24,151 nt of DNA, taken from positions 1 to 24,151 of the forward strand of contig UQYI01000027.1 of NCBI GenBank assembly GCA_900545265.1, read 5' to 3'. Numbering within the stretch: position 1 is the stretch's first letter; the number at the start of each line of letters is the position of its first letter. The notes beneath the pieces are model-generated. The model saw only the letters and a program-made list of their open reading frames with translations. It did no database searches and was not told the DNA's origin. Positions 1-10,321 of the stretch are shown here, in pieces. A program made the position numbers and the translations under genes. This DNA comes from an uncultured Eubacteriales bacterium. GTDB taxonomy: Bacteria; Bacillota; Clostridia; Christensenellales; CAG-138.

Positions 1-68
1 CCGCATGGTCTAAGCCATACGGAGGATTAACTGTTTTACGGACACCCGTCTATGCTGCACGCTTTTTT
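1..68 (+). ncRNA. possible 3' end of a structured RNA, cut by window edge
   Basis: The first bases form a near-perfect hairpin (1-22: CCG-C-ATGG, 6-nt loop, CCAT-A-CGG). The stretch ends in a T6 run at 63-68, and there is no convincing ORF. A long-range partner for the GC-rich segment before the T run would lie outside the window. The layout is compatible with the 3' half of a 6S-like or other housekeeping RNA with its own terminator, but I cannot assign a family from this fragment. Confidence 0.25.
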
Positions 69-79
69 ACTGAAATGAG

Positions 80-108
80 GTATAGACGCCGCTGGGCCGG
101 GTATACTA
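80..108 (+). promoter_or_regulatory. possible promoter of the DUF1540 gene, forespore-sigma-like
   Basis: A TATACTA box sits at 102-108. Seventeen bases upstream lies GTATA (80-84), which fits the SigG/SigF-type -35 (GHATR) better than TTGACA; the -10 differs from CATnHTA only in its first base. No good vegetative -35 is present at 16-18 nt. This is a motif match by eye and could be chance. Confidence 0.22.
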
Positions 109-188
109 CTTTACGATCTTTCAAGGGAAAGACGAATTGGGAGCGGGGAGGCCCGCTCCGAAGGATCTTGCAGAAAGGAGAAAGAAGA

Positions 189-371
189 ATGGACAATCAG
201 AACGGAAAGCAGACCATTGGCTGCGAAGTAACCAGCTGCCGTCACAACCGGCAGGGCTGTGGATGCGAGCTCAGCCGCATCGAGGTAAAGCCCGCCTGCA
301 ACTGTCACTCCGGCCGGGAGAACGAGAGCCTTTGCGGTTCTTACTGCGAAAAGTCGGAAAGAACTTTCTGA
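189..371 (+). CDS. DUF1540 domain-containing cysteine-rich protein
   Basis: A 60-residue protein with eight cysteines (residues 12, 17, 24, 26, 37, 39, 49, 53) in the pattern C-x4-C ... CxC ... CNCH ... C-x3-C. This is the DUF1540 signature: an opening Cys-x4-Cys followed by a second Cys cluster. The family is small, probably metal-binding or disulfide-rich, common in Clostridia, and has no firmly established role. The ATG at 189 is chosen because AGAAAGGAGAAAGA precedes it at proper spacing; an in-frame upstream ATG at 75 has no ribosome binding site and would add a non-family extension. The gene is monocistronic, with its own terminator directly after the stop. Its place upstream of recF, where dnaN is usual, is noteworthy. 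Family call is firm, function unknown. Confidence 0.85.
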   Translation: MDNQNGKQTIGCEVTSCRHNRQGCGCELSRIEVKPACNCHSGRENESLCGSYCEKSERTF

Positions 372-386
372 ACCTAACCCCTCTGC

Positions 387-411
387 AAACCGCCCGTTGG
401 GCGGTTTTTTG
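387..411 (+). terminator. intrinsic terminator after the DUF1540 gene
   Basis: AAACCGCCC, loop GTT, GGGCGGTTT followed by a T run: a tight GC stem with U tract, starting 15 nt after the DUF1540 stop. It insulates the DUF1540 gene from recF. From here to the recF promoter (412-583) I see no convincing gene or RNA. Confidence 0.85.
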
Positions 412-583
412 TGTTGGTTGTTTGAATCTGCAGGTGCTTCACAGGAGGATGCGGCGCAAACAGAGCTGCAGCTTTATGGCGGGGTACAAATATTACAGGA
501 TCCGCAGGAAAACAAAAAAGGACCTGTAGAAACCGCAGTTCAAGAATGATTCCCCATCCGCTTCTTATTTATATATTACATCC

Positions 584-612
584 TTTACAACCCCCCTGTT
601 TTATGATATACT
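584..612 (+). promoter_or_regulatory. vegetative promoter for recF-gyrB-gyrA
   Basis: TTTACA at 584-589 and TATACT at 607-612 with a 17-nt spacer, about 28 nt before the chosen recF start. It is the only clear promoter before gyrA, so recF, gyrB and gyrA are probably cotranscribed. Confidence 0.7.
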
Positions 613-640
613 GTGCAGTAAATTGAGGGGGTCTGTACCA

Positions 641-1738
641 TTGCGCATCACCGGCCTGAAACTGCATAATTTCCGCAACTATGCGAGTCTGGAACTGGTC
701 CCGGAACCGGGGATCAATGTGTTTACAGGGCTCAACGGAGCGGGAAAAACCAACGTGCTGGAGGCCTTTTTCCTGTGCGCTTTGGGTCGGAGCCACCGTA
801 CCGGCCGGGATGGCGAACTTATCCGACTGGGTGAGCAGGAAGGCATGGTGCTGGTACGGCTGGATACACGGGGCGGTACTCGGAGCATCCGCTGTGAGCT
901 TCGTTCAGGCGAACGAAAAAAAGTAAGTCTGGACGGATCGCCTCTGCAGCGTTCGGGAGAATTGATGGGCTGCCTGAATGTGGTCATGTTTTCTCCGGAG
1001 GATCTGGTGCTTATTAAGGGCGGCCCTCAGGAGCGGCGCAGGTTTCTGGACATGGAACTCAGCCAGCTCAAGCCCGCATATTATTACACCCTGCAGCAGT
1101 ACAATATCGCCCTGAAGCAACGAAACAACCTGTTGAAAGAGCCGGATTGCCTGCAGAATGACATGTTGGAACTGTGGGACGAGCAACTGAGTAAATTGGG
1201 CGCCCGGATTATGGCGGACAGGGCGCAGTTCTGCCGGGCGCTTTCCCGGGAAGCGGGAAGCCTTCATGATCACATGAGCGGCGGAAAGGAAACGCTGGAG
1301 GTCTTTTATGACCCGGATGTACGCTGCGCCGATGAAGGGCTTTTGCGGGAATCCATTGCCGAAGCGCTGATAAACGGTCTGGAACGGGACATGTACCGGG
1401 GCTTTACCGGAGCCGGCCCCCACAGGGACGATCTGGGGCTGCGGCTCAATGACCTGGATGTGCGCACCTTTGGCTCTCAGGGGCAGCAGCGGACTGCAGC
1501 CTTGAGTCTGAAACTTTCGGAGATCGCACTGATCCGCCGCATCCGGGGAGAAAATCCGGTACTGCTGCTGGACGATGTATTCTCGGAACTGGATGGCCGC
1601 CGGCAAAAGCTTCTGCTCAGCGCTGTGGAGGGGTGTCAGTGCTTTATCACCTGCACGGGGTTGGAGGAACTGGGAGAACTGGGGGATGTGCCTCTGCAGG
1701 TCTATGCCGTATCCGGCGGAGAGCTGAGCGAGATATAA
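641..1738 (+). CDS. recF: DNA replication and repair protein RecF
   Basis: RecF is an SMC-like ATPase that binds gapped DNA and, with RecO and RecR, loads RecA at stalled forks. From the TTG at 641 the product is 365 residues, the usual family length, and opens with the family N-terminus (MRITGLKLHNFRNY). Walker A GLNGAGKT is at residues 30-37, the ABC signature region (GSQGQQRTAALSLKL) lies about 60 residues from the end of the ATPase fold, and Walker B with D-loop reads VLLLDDVFSELD. The TTG at 641 is preferred to the in-frame TTG at 623 because the GAGGGGG Shine-Dalgarno lies at 625-631, inside the longer version. Fifty-four bases separate it from gyrB. The recF-gyrB-gyrA order is ancestral in Firmicutes, but dnaA and dnaN are not directly upstream here. 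Confidence 0.95.
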   Translation: MRITGLKLHNFRNYASLELVPEPGINVFTGLNGAGKTNVLEAFFLCALGRSHRTGRDGELIRLGEQEGMVLVRLDTRGGTRSIRCELRSGERKKVSLDGSPLQRSGELMGCLNVVMFSPEDLVLIKGGPQERRRFLDMELSQLKPAYYYTLQQYNIALKQRNNLLKEPDCLQNDMLELWDEQLSKLGARIMADRAQFCRALSREAGSLHDHMSGGKETLEVFYDPDVRCADEGLLRESIAEALINGLERDMYRGFTGAGPHRDDLGLRLNDLDVRTFGSQGQQRTAALSLKLSEIALIRRIRGENPVLLLDDVFSELDGRRQKLLLSAVEGCQCFITCTGLEELGELGDVPLQVYAVSGGELSEI

Positions 1739-1792
1739 ACGGGGTGCATTGCCCCCTGAAGGTTTGAAAACAGCTGAAAATGGAGTAAGAAA

Positions 1793-3745
<1,953 letters not shown>

Positions 3746-3757
3746 GAGGAAAGCAGC

Positions 3758-6226
3758 ATGAGCAATCAGATATTACCCATTCATCTGGAAAAGGAGATGC
3801 AGAAGAGCTTTATCTCCTATGCCATGGCGGTCATCGTAGACCGGGCGCTGCCCGATGTGCGGGACGGCCTGAAGCCCGTACACCGGCGGATATTGTATTC
3901 CATGAGTGAACTGGGCCTTTCCGCCGATAAGCCCTTCCGTAAGAGTGCCCGTATCGTAGGCGATGTACTGGGCAAATACCATCCCCATGGAGATTCCTCC
4001 GTATACGACGCCATGGTGCGTCTGGCACAGCCCTTCAATACCAGATATCTGCTGGTGGAGGGCCATGGAAACTTCGGTTCGGTAGATGGAGACGGGGCCG
4101 CTGCCATGCGGTATACCGAGGCACGCATGTCTAAAATGGCCATGGAGATGATGGCCGATATCGATAAGGACACCGTGGACTTTGGCCCAAACTTTGATGA
4201 AACGCTTCAGCAGCCATTGGTGCTGCCCAGTCGTTTCCCCAATCTGCTGGTCAATGGCTCCGGTGGTATTGCCGTGGGCATGGCCACCAATATTCCGCCC
4301 CACAATCTGGGTGAGGTCACGGATGCTCTGTGCGCCATGATCGATAACCCGGATATTACTGTAGACGACCTGATGCAATATATCCCCGGGCCGGATTTCC
4401 CCACAGGAGGGATCATTATGGGCCGCCTGGGGGTAGCGGAAGCGTACCGCACGGGGCGGGGACGCATCGTAGTGCGGGCCAAGACGGAGATCGAGCAGAT
4501 GAGTGCCAACCGCAGCCGCATCATCGTCACGGAGATCCCCTATCAGGTAAACAAAGCACGGCTGGTGGAGCGCATTGCCGATCTGGTTCGGGAAAAGAAG
4601 CTGGAGGGAATCTCTGACCTGCGGGATGAGACGGACCGTACAGGCACGCGCATCGTCATTGAGCTCAAACGGGATGTGAACGCCCAGGTGGTGCTCAACA
4701 ATTTGTATAAGCATACGGCCATGCAGGATACCTTCGGAGCCATTATGCTGGCGCTGGTGGACGGCACTCCCCGGGTGCTGAACCTGCGGGATATGCTCTA
4801 TTACTACCTGCAGCATCAGAAGGACGTGGTCACCAGAAGGACACGCTTCGATCTGAACCGGGCTCAGGAACGGCTGCATATTCTGGAAGGCCTGCTCATT
4901 GCTCTGGATAATATCGATGAGGTGGTGGATATTGTCAAGACTTCCCGCAATGCGCAGGAAGCAAAAGAACGGTTGGGTGCCCGTTTTGGCCTTTCCGAAC
5001 GGCAGGCACAGGCTATTCTGGATATGCGTCTGCAGCGTCTGGTGGGATTGGAACGGGACAAGCTTCGGGATGAGGAAGCGGCTCTGAAGATTCGTGTGCA
5101 GGAACTGCGGGACATTCTGGGAGATGAGCACAAGCTCATGGATATCATCAAGACGGAAGCCATTGTGCTGAAGGAAAAATACGCCGATCCCCGGCGGACG
5201 GAGATCACCCAGGTGCTGGACGATATCGATCTGGACGATGTGATCCAGGAGGAGGACATGGTGGTGACCATGACCCATTTCGGTTATGTAAAGCGCCTGT
5301 CTCCGGATGTATACCGCACCCAGAACCGGGGCGGCAGGGGCGTTGTGGGTCATGTGACCAAGGAAGAGGACTTTGTGGAGCGGATGTTCGTTACCTCCAC
5401 CCACAGCGATATCTTCTTTTATACCAACCGGGGACGGGTATTCCGCACCCGCTGCTATGCTATCCCCGAGACCAGCCGCACCAGCAAAGGGGTGCCCGTG
5501 GTGAACCTGGTACAGCTGCAGGATGGCGAAAAGGTAACGGCCATGTTCCCTGCGGACAGGGCTTTGATGGAAAGCCCCACCTATCTGGTCACCGCTACCC
5601 GGCAGGGACTTATCAAACGGACCCGCCTTTCCGAATGCAGCAATATCCGCAAGGGCGGCCTGCTGGTACAGACCATTCGGGAAGGAGATGAACTGATCTC
5701 CGTAGAGGTTTCCGGCGGGCAGGATGATTTTATCATTGCCAGTCGGGAGGGTAAGTGCATCCGCTTCTCTGAGGAGGATGTGCGGCCTACGGGTCGGGGC
5801 GGCATGGGTGTGCGATCCATCCGTCTGGACGGTCAGGATGCGGTAGTAGATATGGTCAAGGTCATTTCCGGCGGCAGTGTGCTCACCGTAACGGAAAAAG
5901 GCATGGGCAAGCGCACTGAGGAAGAACAGTACCGGCAGCAGGGTCGGGGCGGCAAAGGCATTCTTGCCATGACGCTGACGGAGCGTACCGGCTCGCTGGC
6001 TTGCCTGAAAATGGTTACTGACGAGCAGGATGTCATGCTGGTTCGGGACGACGGCACCGTGATCCGGACGCCGGCCAGCCAGATACCCGTTATCGGCCGG
6101 GCTACACAGGGTGTCCGCCTGATGCGGGTGGATGAAGGAACCCGCATCGCCTGCGTGGCGCTGGCGCCTCATGCAGAAGAAGAGGAGCAGGAGCCTGCGG
6201 CCGCAGCCGATACCTCTGAAGAATAA
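3758..6226 (+). CDS. gyrA: DNA gyrase subunit A
   Basis: Breakage-reunion subunit of DNA gyrase, 822 residues. The catalytic tyrosine is Y119 in AAMRYTEARM. The quinolone-resistance region reads HPHGDSSVYD; the positions equivalent to E. coli Ser83 and Asp87 are Ser80 and Asp84, the drug-sensitive residues. The C-terminal beta-pinwheel carries a GyrA box, QNRGGRG at about residue 522, and a second box-like QGRGGKG near residue 728. These wrap DNA and distinguish GyrA from ParC. The protein ends in an acidic, Ala-rich tail (EEEEQEP and onward), which in other gyrases modulates wrapping. Shine-Dalgarno GAGGAA lies before the ATG, and the gene is separated from gyrB by only 12 nt. A hairpin follows the stop. 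Confidence 0.98.
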   Translation: MSNQILPIHLEKEMQKSFISYAMAVIVDRALPDVRDGLKPVHRRILYSMSELGLSADKPFRKSARIVGDVLGKYHPHGDSSVYDAMVRLAQPFNTRYLLVEGHGNFGSVDGDGAAAMRYTEARMSKMAMEMMADIDKDTVDFGPNFDETLQQPLVLPSRFPNLLVNGSGGIAVGMATNIPPHNLGEVTDALCAMIDNPDITVDDLMQYIPGPDFPTGGIIMGRLGVAEAYRTGRGRIVVRAKTEIEQMSANRSRIIVTEIPYQVNKARLVERIADLVREKKLEGISDLRDETDRTGTRIVIELKRDVNAQVVLNNLYKHTAMQDTFGAIMLALVDGTPRVLNLRDMLYYYLQHQKDVVTRRTRFDLNRAQERLHILEGLLIALDNIDEVVDIVKTSRNAQEAKERLGARFGLSERQAQAILDMRLQRLVGLERDKLRDEEAALKIRVQELRDILGDEHKLMDIIKTEAIVLKEKYADPRRTEITQVLDDIDLDDVIQEEDMVVTMTHFGYVKRLSPDVYRTQNRGGRGVVGHVTKEEDFVERMFVTSTHSDIFFYTNRGRVFRTRCYAIPETSRTSKGVPVVNLVQLQDGEKVTAMFPADRALMESPTYLVTATRQGLIKRTRLSECSNIRKGGLLVQTIREGDELISVEVSGGQDDFIIASREGKCIRFSEEDVRPTGRGGMGVRSIRLDGQDAVVDMVKVISGGSVLTVTEKGMGKRTEEEQYRQQGRGGKGILAMTLTERTGSLACLKMVTDEQDVMLVRDDGTVIRTPASQIPVIGRATQGVRLMRVDEGTRIACVALAPHAEEEEQEPAAAADTSEE

Positions 6227-6233
6227 ACGGAAT

Positions 6234-6263
6234 ACGGCGGGGCCGAAGGTTCAGCTCCGCCGT
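6234..6263 (+). terminator. probable terminator of the recF-gyrB-gyrA unit
   Basis: ACGGCGGGGC pairs with GCTCCGCCGT (one G-T pair) around a 10-nt loop, starting 7 nt after the gyrA stop. The downstream U tract is weak (a TTTT appears only about 11 nt later), so termination may be partial. Confidence 0.5.
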
Positions 6264-6334
6264 TTGCAAATTCGTCTTTTATGTGGAAAGAGTGTTAACT
6301 CTGCTTCCCGGTTATGGCACAGAAAGGGAAAAAA

Positions 6335-6343
6335 TGCTACTAT
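6335..6343 (+). promoter_or_regulatory. extended -10 promoter for the CotH-VTC-DUF4956 operon
   Basis: TGcTACTAT is an extended -10 element placed about 35 nt before the start of the CotH-family gene. No strong -35 lies at 17 nt (TGGCAC, 6315-6320), which is typical of TG-extended promoters. It lies just after the gyrA hairpin, so the operon has its own start site. Confidence 0.5.
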
Positions 6344-6377
6344 AAGCTGAATTTTCCCGCAAAAGAAAGGAAACTAC

Positions 6378-9300
6378 ATGAGCAAACGAACCGTTTACGG
6401 CATACCTAGGAAGAAGCTGCTGCTGATCATTGTCCTGGGAATAGCGCTGGTGCTGTCTATCGTACTGGCCAGCTGCCTGAACCGGAAACACTCCCAAGGC
6501 GCGGGGACACAGCAGATCAACGCTCCGGTCATGGTCAGCGAAGTCATGATCAGCAACACCGGCAGCGTTACGGATTCCAACGGCAAGCATCCGGACTATG
6601 TGGAGTTGTATAACAACTCTGATGAAGTGCAGGACATTTCCGGGTGGACCCTTTCCGACCGGGAGGATAGAGCCTGGCTTTTCCCCAACGGTACGCTTAT
6701 TCAGCCCAGAAGCTATCTGGTAGTCTGGTGCACCGGGGAGAAGGTGAATGATGCCCTGATCGCAGATTTCAAGCTGGGTTCCGGGGATGTGCTGCGCTTT
6801 ACTGATGGCTCCGGCAATCTGATCCTTTCCATGGAACTGAAGGATCTGTATGCGGGCTATGTGATGGCCTACAATATAGCTACGGGCCAGTGGGAGCAGC
6901 AGCTGCCCAGCCCGGGGTATCCCAATACCGCCGAAGGCATTGCTGCTTTTGAACAGAGCAAGGAGCTAAAGAGCAGCGAAAGCCAGATCCAGCAGGGCAA
7001 CGTCACCGCCGCACACAATGGGGTATACATCAGCGAATTCATGCCCAGCAACGGCCTGACCACTGCCGGCCCCGACGGCAGCTATCCGGACTGGATAGAA
7101 CTGCATAACGTTAACTCCACTGCGGTGGATCTTTCCGGCTGCGGCATCAGCGATGATGAAGCCAAGCCTTACAAGTTTACCTTCCCGGAAGGCACCGTCA
7201 TCGAAGGGGGAGCGTATCTGGTGCTGTGGAGCTGCAAGGAGCAGGTGGACGGCTATATCTGCCTGAACTTCTCGCTTTCCTCCAGAGGAGAGACTATTGT
7301 TCTTTCCGATAAGAATGGCGGCATTCTGGATAAGGTTTCCTATGAGAATGCCCAGAAAGACTGTGCCTTTGCCCGGGCCTATAACGATCTGGGGGAATTT
7401 GACTCAAGCTCTTCCTTCGGCGTAACGGATAAGCCCACTCCCGGGTATCCCAACACAGTGGCAGGCTTTAATGCCTTTGACAGCCAGAGAAACCCGGAAA
7501 TCGGCGTACACGATATCTCTCTCAACGAGATCCTCTCCAGCGGCTATCGCTGGGTGATGAAGGGGACCACTCCCTGGGACGAGGATCTGGGAAAGTGGGT
7601 GGAACTGTACAACGCCTCTGACGAGCCGGTAAACCTGACCGGCTGGTCCCTTTCTGACAGTGCCAACAAGCCGGATAAATGGGTTTTTCCCGATGGAACG
7701 AGTATCGCCGGGAAAGGATATCTCATCCTGAATATGAAGGACAGCCTTCCCAGGGAGGGGCTGGACGCAGACTCCGTTACCTCTGAAATGAAAGCCCTGA
7801 CCCTGAACTTTTCCATAGCCGGGGAGGGGGAAACTCTGTATCTGTATGACCGGGATAAAAACCTGGCTGACCGGGTCACGGTGCCTGCGGCAAGAGCCTG
7901 TGTGAGTTATGCCCGGGGCAGCGATGGGGAATGGGGTTTTTCTGAAACGCCTACAGAAGGAGCGGCCAACACCGGCGTTACCAAGGCCAAGACCTATTGC
8001 GAAGAGCCGGTGTTTTCGCTGGGCAGCGGGCTGTATCATGGGGCGCAGGCAGTCACCGTCTCGGTGCCCGCCGGGTGCTATGTGACCTATACCACCGATT
8101 GCACCACGCCGACGGAGAATTCTCCCCGGTATCAGTCAGGGCAGAGTCTGCAGATCAGCGAAAACTCTGTGCTGCGGGCCAGGAGTTTCGCCAACGACGG
8201 CAGCGCCTATAAGAGCGAGGCCGTCTCTGCCACCTATGTGATTATTGGGGATACGCCCACACAGGAGGCCCATGATACCAACCTGAACGTGGTATTTCTG
8301 GTAACGGACCCGGATAATCTGTTCAATGTGGATTCCGGCATCTATGTGATCGGCAGCCATTATAAAGGCACACAAGATGCCAACGACTGGTATGAAAAGA
8401 CCCATTATATGGGCGCCAACTTCAACCAGCGGGGTCGGGAATGGGAGCGGGAAGCTTACATGACCTATACCAGCCCCGGGGGCGGCCAGGTGGAATATGA
8501 GCAGAATCTCATGATCCGCATCTTTGGTTCCTTTTCCCGGTATGATTCCATGAAGGGCATTGCCCTTATCGCCCGGAAGGGCTATGGAAGCAGCCGGATT
8601 CAGTATCCGTTTTTTGCTGACCGGCCTTTTACGGAGTATAAATCTCTGGTGCTGCGGGCTTCGGCCAAGGACTGGAACAGATCCCGCATCCGGGATGTGC
8701 TGATCCTGGGATTGGCGAATGATGCAAATTTGGACATGGCCGTACAGGCTTATGTACAGACGCTGGTATACATAAACGGACAGTACTGGGGCGTCTATAA
8801 CCTGCGGGAAAAGGTCAGCCGGAACTACCTGGCCCAGCATTATTCCATAAAGGATGTAAACTCCATCGATATCCTGCGGGGCAACGGCACATTTGTTTCC
8901 GGCAGCGATGAAAAAAAGGCTGAGAATGATTATAAGGCTTTGATCCAGTATTGCAAGGATCATAACTGCGACCTTTCCGATAAGAGCGCCTATGACTATG
9001 TGTGTTCCCAGGTAGATGTGGAGAATTACGCCATGTATATTGCCCTGGAGATCATTGTGGGCAATACGGATACGGGGAACATCAAGTTCTGGCGGTCTTC
9101 GGAAAAGGATAACCGCTGGCGGTGGCTGCCCTATGATTTTGACTGGGCCATGAACCCCAACGATGACAAGGCGGTGGAAGTGACCAGCGGTTACCGACGA
9201 GACTTCTTTTACCGGTACTTTAAGGAAAAAGGACATGGCGCCAATGCAGGTTTCTCTACGGTGCTTTCCCGCAGCTTGCTGCAGAACAACGAGTTTGTGG

Positions 9301-9590
9301 AAATATTCCTGAAGTATTGCGCCATCATGTTCAATGATGTATACTCCACGGAGAAGCTTAATGCCAAGATAGACGAACTGGCGGATAATATTGATGCCGA
9401 GATGCAGTGGGATTTCCCTCGCTGGAAGCAGACACTGAAGAACTGGCGGACGCATATCAACAAACTGAAGAGTTATGCAAAGAACTACCCGCCGTATTTC
9501 TTGAAATACTGCAAGGAATACATCAACAAATACACCAACTACCGCCTGACGGACGAAAAGATGATAGAGCTTTTCGGCCGGGCAGAATAA
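6378..9590 (+). CDS. lipoprotein with three lamin-tail domains and a CotH kinase domain
   Basis: A 1070-residue envelope protein. The N-terminus is basic (RKK at 11-13), then hydrophobic to a lipobox LASC with Cys33, so export and lipid anchoring on the outer membrane face are likely. Three lamin-tail (LTD) domains follow at about 50-155, 214-325 and 377-500, each with the hallmarks D-W/Y-(I/V)-EL-(H/Y)-N, LSG or LTGW, and FP-(D/E/N)-GT. A chitobiase C-terminal-like beta domain covers about 542-622 (TTDCTTPT). The CotH domain spans about 635-970 and has the conserved GVYNLREKV (805-813), the catalytic-loop type NTDTGN (896-901) and metal-binding DFDW (920-923). CotH proteins are atypical kinases, in Bacillus phosphorylating spore coat proteins CotB and CotG. 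The substrate here is unknown. It leads an operon with VTC and DUF4956 genes. Confidence 0.88.
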   Translation: MSKRTVYGIPRKKLLLIIVLGIALVLSIVLASCLNRKHSQGAGTQQINAPVMVSEVMISNTGSVTDSNGKHPDYVELYNNSDEVQDISGWTLSDREDRAWLFPNGTLIQPRSYLVVWCTGEKVNDALIADFKLGSGDVLRFTDGSGNLILSMELKDLYAGYVMAYNIATGQWEQQLPSPGYPNTAEGIAAFEQSKELKSSESQIQQGNVTAAHNGVYISEFMPSNGLTTAGPDGSYPDWIELHNVNSTAVDLSGCGISDDEAKPYKFTFPEGTVIEGGAYLVLWSCKEQVDGYICLNFSLSSRGETIVLSDKNGGILDKVSYENAQKDCAFARAYNDLGEFDSSSSFGVTDKPTPGYPNTVAGFNAFDSQRNPEIGVHDISLNEILSSGYRWVMKGTTPWDEDLGKWVELYNASDEPVNLTGWSLSDSANKPDKWVFPDGTSIAGKGYLILNMKDSLPREGLDADSVTSEMKALTLNFSIAGEGETLYLYDRDKNLADRVTVPAARACVSYARGSDGEWGFSETPTEGAANTGVTKAKTYCEEPVFSLGSGLYHGAQAVTVSVPAGCYVTYTTDCTTPTENSPRYQSGQSLQISENSVLRARSFANDGSAYKSEAVSATYVIIGDTPTQEAHDTNLNVVFLVTDPDNLFNVDSGIYVIGSHYKGTQDANDWYEKTHYMGANFNQRGREWEREAYMTYTSPGGGQVEYEQNLMIRIFGSFSRYDSMKGIALIARKGYGSSRIQYPFFADRPFTEYKSLVLRASAKDWNRSRIRDVLILGLANDANLDMAVQAYVQTLVYINGQYWGVYNLREKVSRNYLAQHYSIKDVNSIDILRGNGTFVSGSDEKKAENDYKALIQYCKDHNCDLSDKSAYDYVCSQVDVENYAMYIALEIIVGNTDTGNIKFWRSSEKDNRWRWLPYDFDWAMNPNDDKAVEVTSGYRRDFFYRYFKEKGHGANAGFSTVLSRSLLQNNEFVEIFLKYCAIMFNDVYSTEKLNAKIDELADNIDAEMQWDFPRWKQTLKNWRTHINKLKSYAKNYPPYFLKYCKEYINKYTNYRLTDEKMIELFGRAE

Positions 9591-9607
9591 GGAGGAAAGG
9601 AGCGCCT

Positions 9608-10294
9608 ATGGGATATCGCCATGAACTGAAATTTCTAATGAGTCCCGGCGAAGCGGAGTTTCTTGCCACCCGCCTGCGGCTGACACTTTCGCAGGATCCT
9701 TATGCGGCCAGAAACGGCGGAAAATATCTGATCCGAAGCCTGTATTTTGACACTCCCTATGAGCGGGCGGTGGAAGAGAAGGTAAGCGGCGTGGAATTCC
9801 GGGATAAATATCGGATCCGCATCTACAACTTCTCGGATAAGACCATCAAGTTCGAGCGCAAGCACAAGAACAGCCAGTTTATAAAGAAAGACAGTCTGGG
9901 GCTGACCAGAGCCCAGTGCGATGCGGTTTTGAACGGGGAAACGGAATTCCTGCTGCACAGGAAAGAGCCCTTCGCCCGGGAACTGTATGCCGCTATCCGG
10001 ACGGAATACCTGCGGCCCAGAGTGCTGGTGGATTATGAGCGGGAGCCCTTTGTGTTCCCGTTGGAGGATGTGCGTATTACCTTTGACCGGAATGTGCGCA
10101 CCAGTATGCGTTGCACCGAGCTTTTTAACCCGCATGTACCCACCTACCCAGCCACAGAATATGGAGACTGCTGCATTCTGGAGGTGAAGTTCAACAAATA
10201 CCTGCCGGGATATGTGCGGGATCTGATTCAGGTAGGTGCCGCCAGTCATGTGGCCGCCAGTAAATATCTGGTGTGCCGTCAGTTCGATTTCTGA
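9608..10294 (+). CDS. VTC-domain (polyphosphate polymerase-fold) protein
   Basis: A 228-residue protein made almost wholly of a VTC domain, the tunnel-shaped catalytic fold of the yeast vacuolar transporter chaperone Vtc4, which makes polyphosphate from ATP. Visible family motifs: YRHELKF at the N-terminus, SLYFDTPYE, the basic strands KYRIRIYN and IKFERKHK, RVLVDYERE, RITFDRNVRTS, and ILEVKFNKYLP near the end. These hold the Arg/Lys residues lining the tunnel and the conserved Glu that binds metal in the family. No SPX domain and no membrane segment are present, so the enzyme part is separate from its membrane partner. The ATG at 9608 is preceded by AAGGAGGAAAGGAG; upstream in-frame starts would overlap the CotH gene. 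It lies 17 nt after the CotH gene and 27 nt before the DUF4956 gene. Family firm; polyphosphate synthesis inferred. Confidence 0.9.
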   Translation: MGYRHELKFLMSPGEAEFLATRLRLTLSQDPYAARNGGKYLIRSLYFDTPYERAVEEKVSGVEFRDKYRIRIYNFSDKTIKFERKHKNSQFIKKDSLGLTRAQCDAVLNGETEFLLHRKEPFARELYAAIRTEYLRPRVLVDYEREPFVFPLEDVRITFDRNVRTSMRCTELFNPHVPTYPATEYGDCCILEVKFNKYLPGYVRDLIQVGAASHVAASKYLVCRQFDF

Positions 10295-10321
10295 TTCACG
10301 AAAAAATAAAGGAGAGAAAAA

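Noticed and set aside
449..529. 26-codon ORF after AGGAGG between the DUF1540 gene and recF
   Set aside because: The Shine-Dalgarno abuts the ATG with no spacing, and the product is too short and basic to support.
1741..1756. Hairpin GGGGTGC...GCCCC between recF and gyrB as a terminator
   Set aside because: There is no U tract; at most an RNA processing or stability element.
3986..4020. Quinolone-resistance mutation in gyrA
   Set aside because: The key positions are Ser80 and Asp84, the sensitive residues.
3773..6172. 799-codon minus-strand ORF opposite gyrA
   Set aside because: Antisense shadow of gyrA with no ribosome binding site or domain pattern.
8136..9455. 439-codon minus-strand ORF opposite the CotH gene
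   Set aside because: Antisense to a well-supported kinase domain, no promoter or ribosome binding site.
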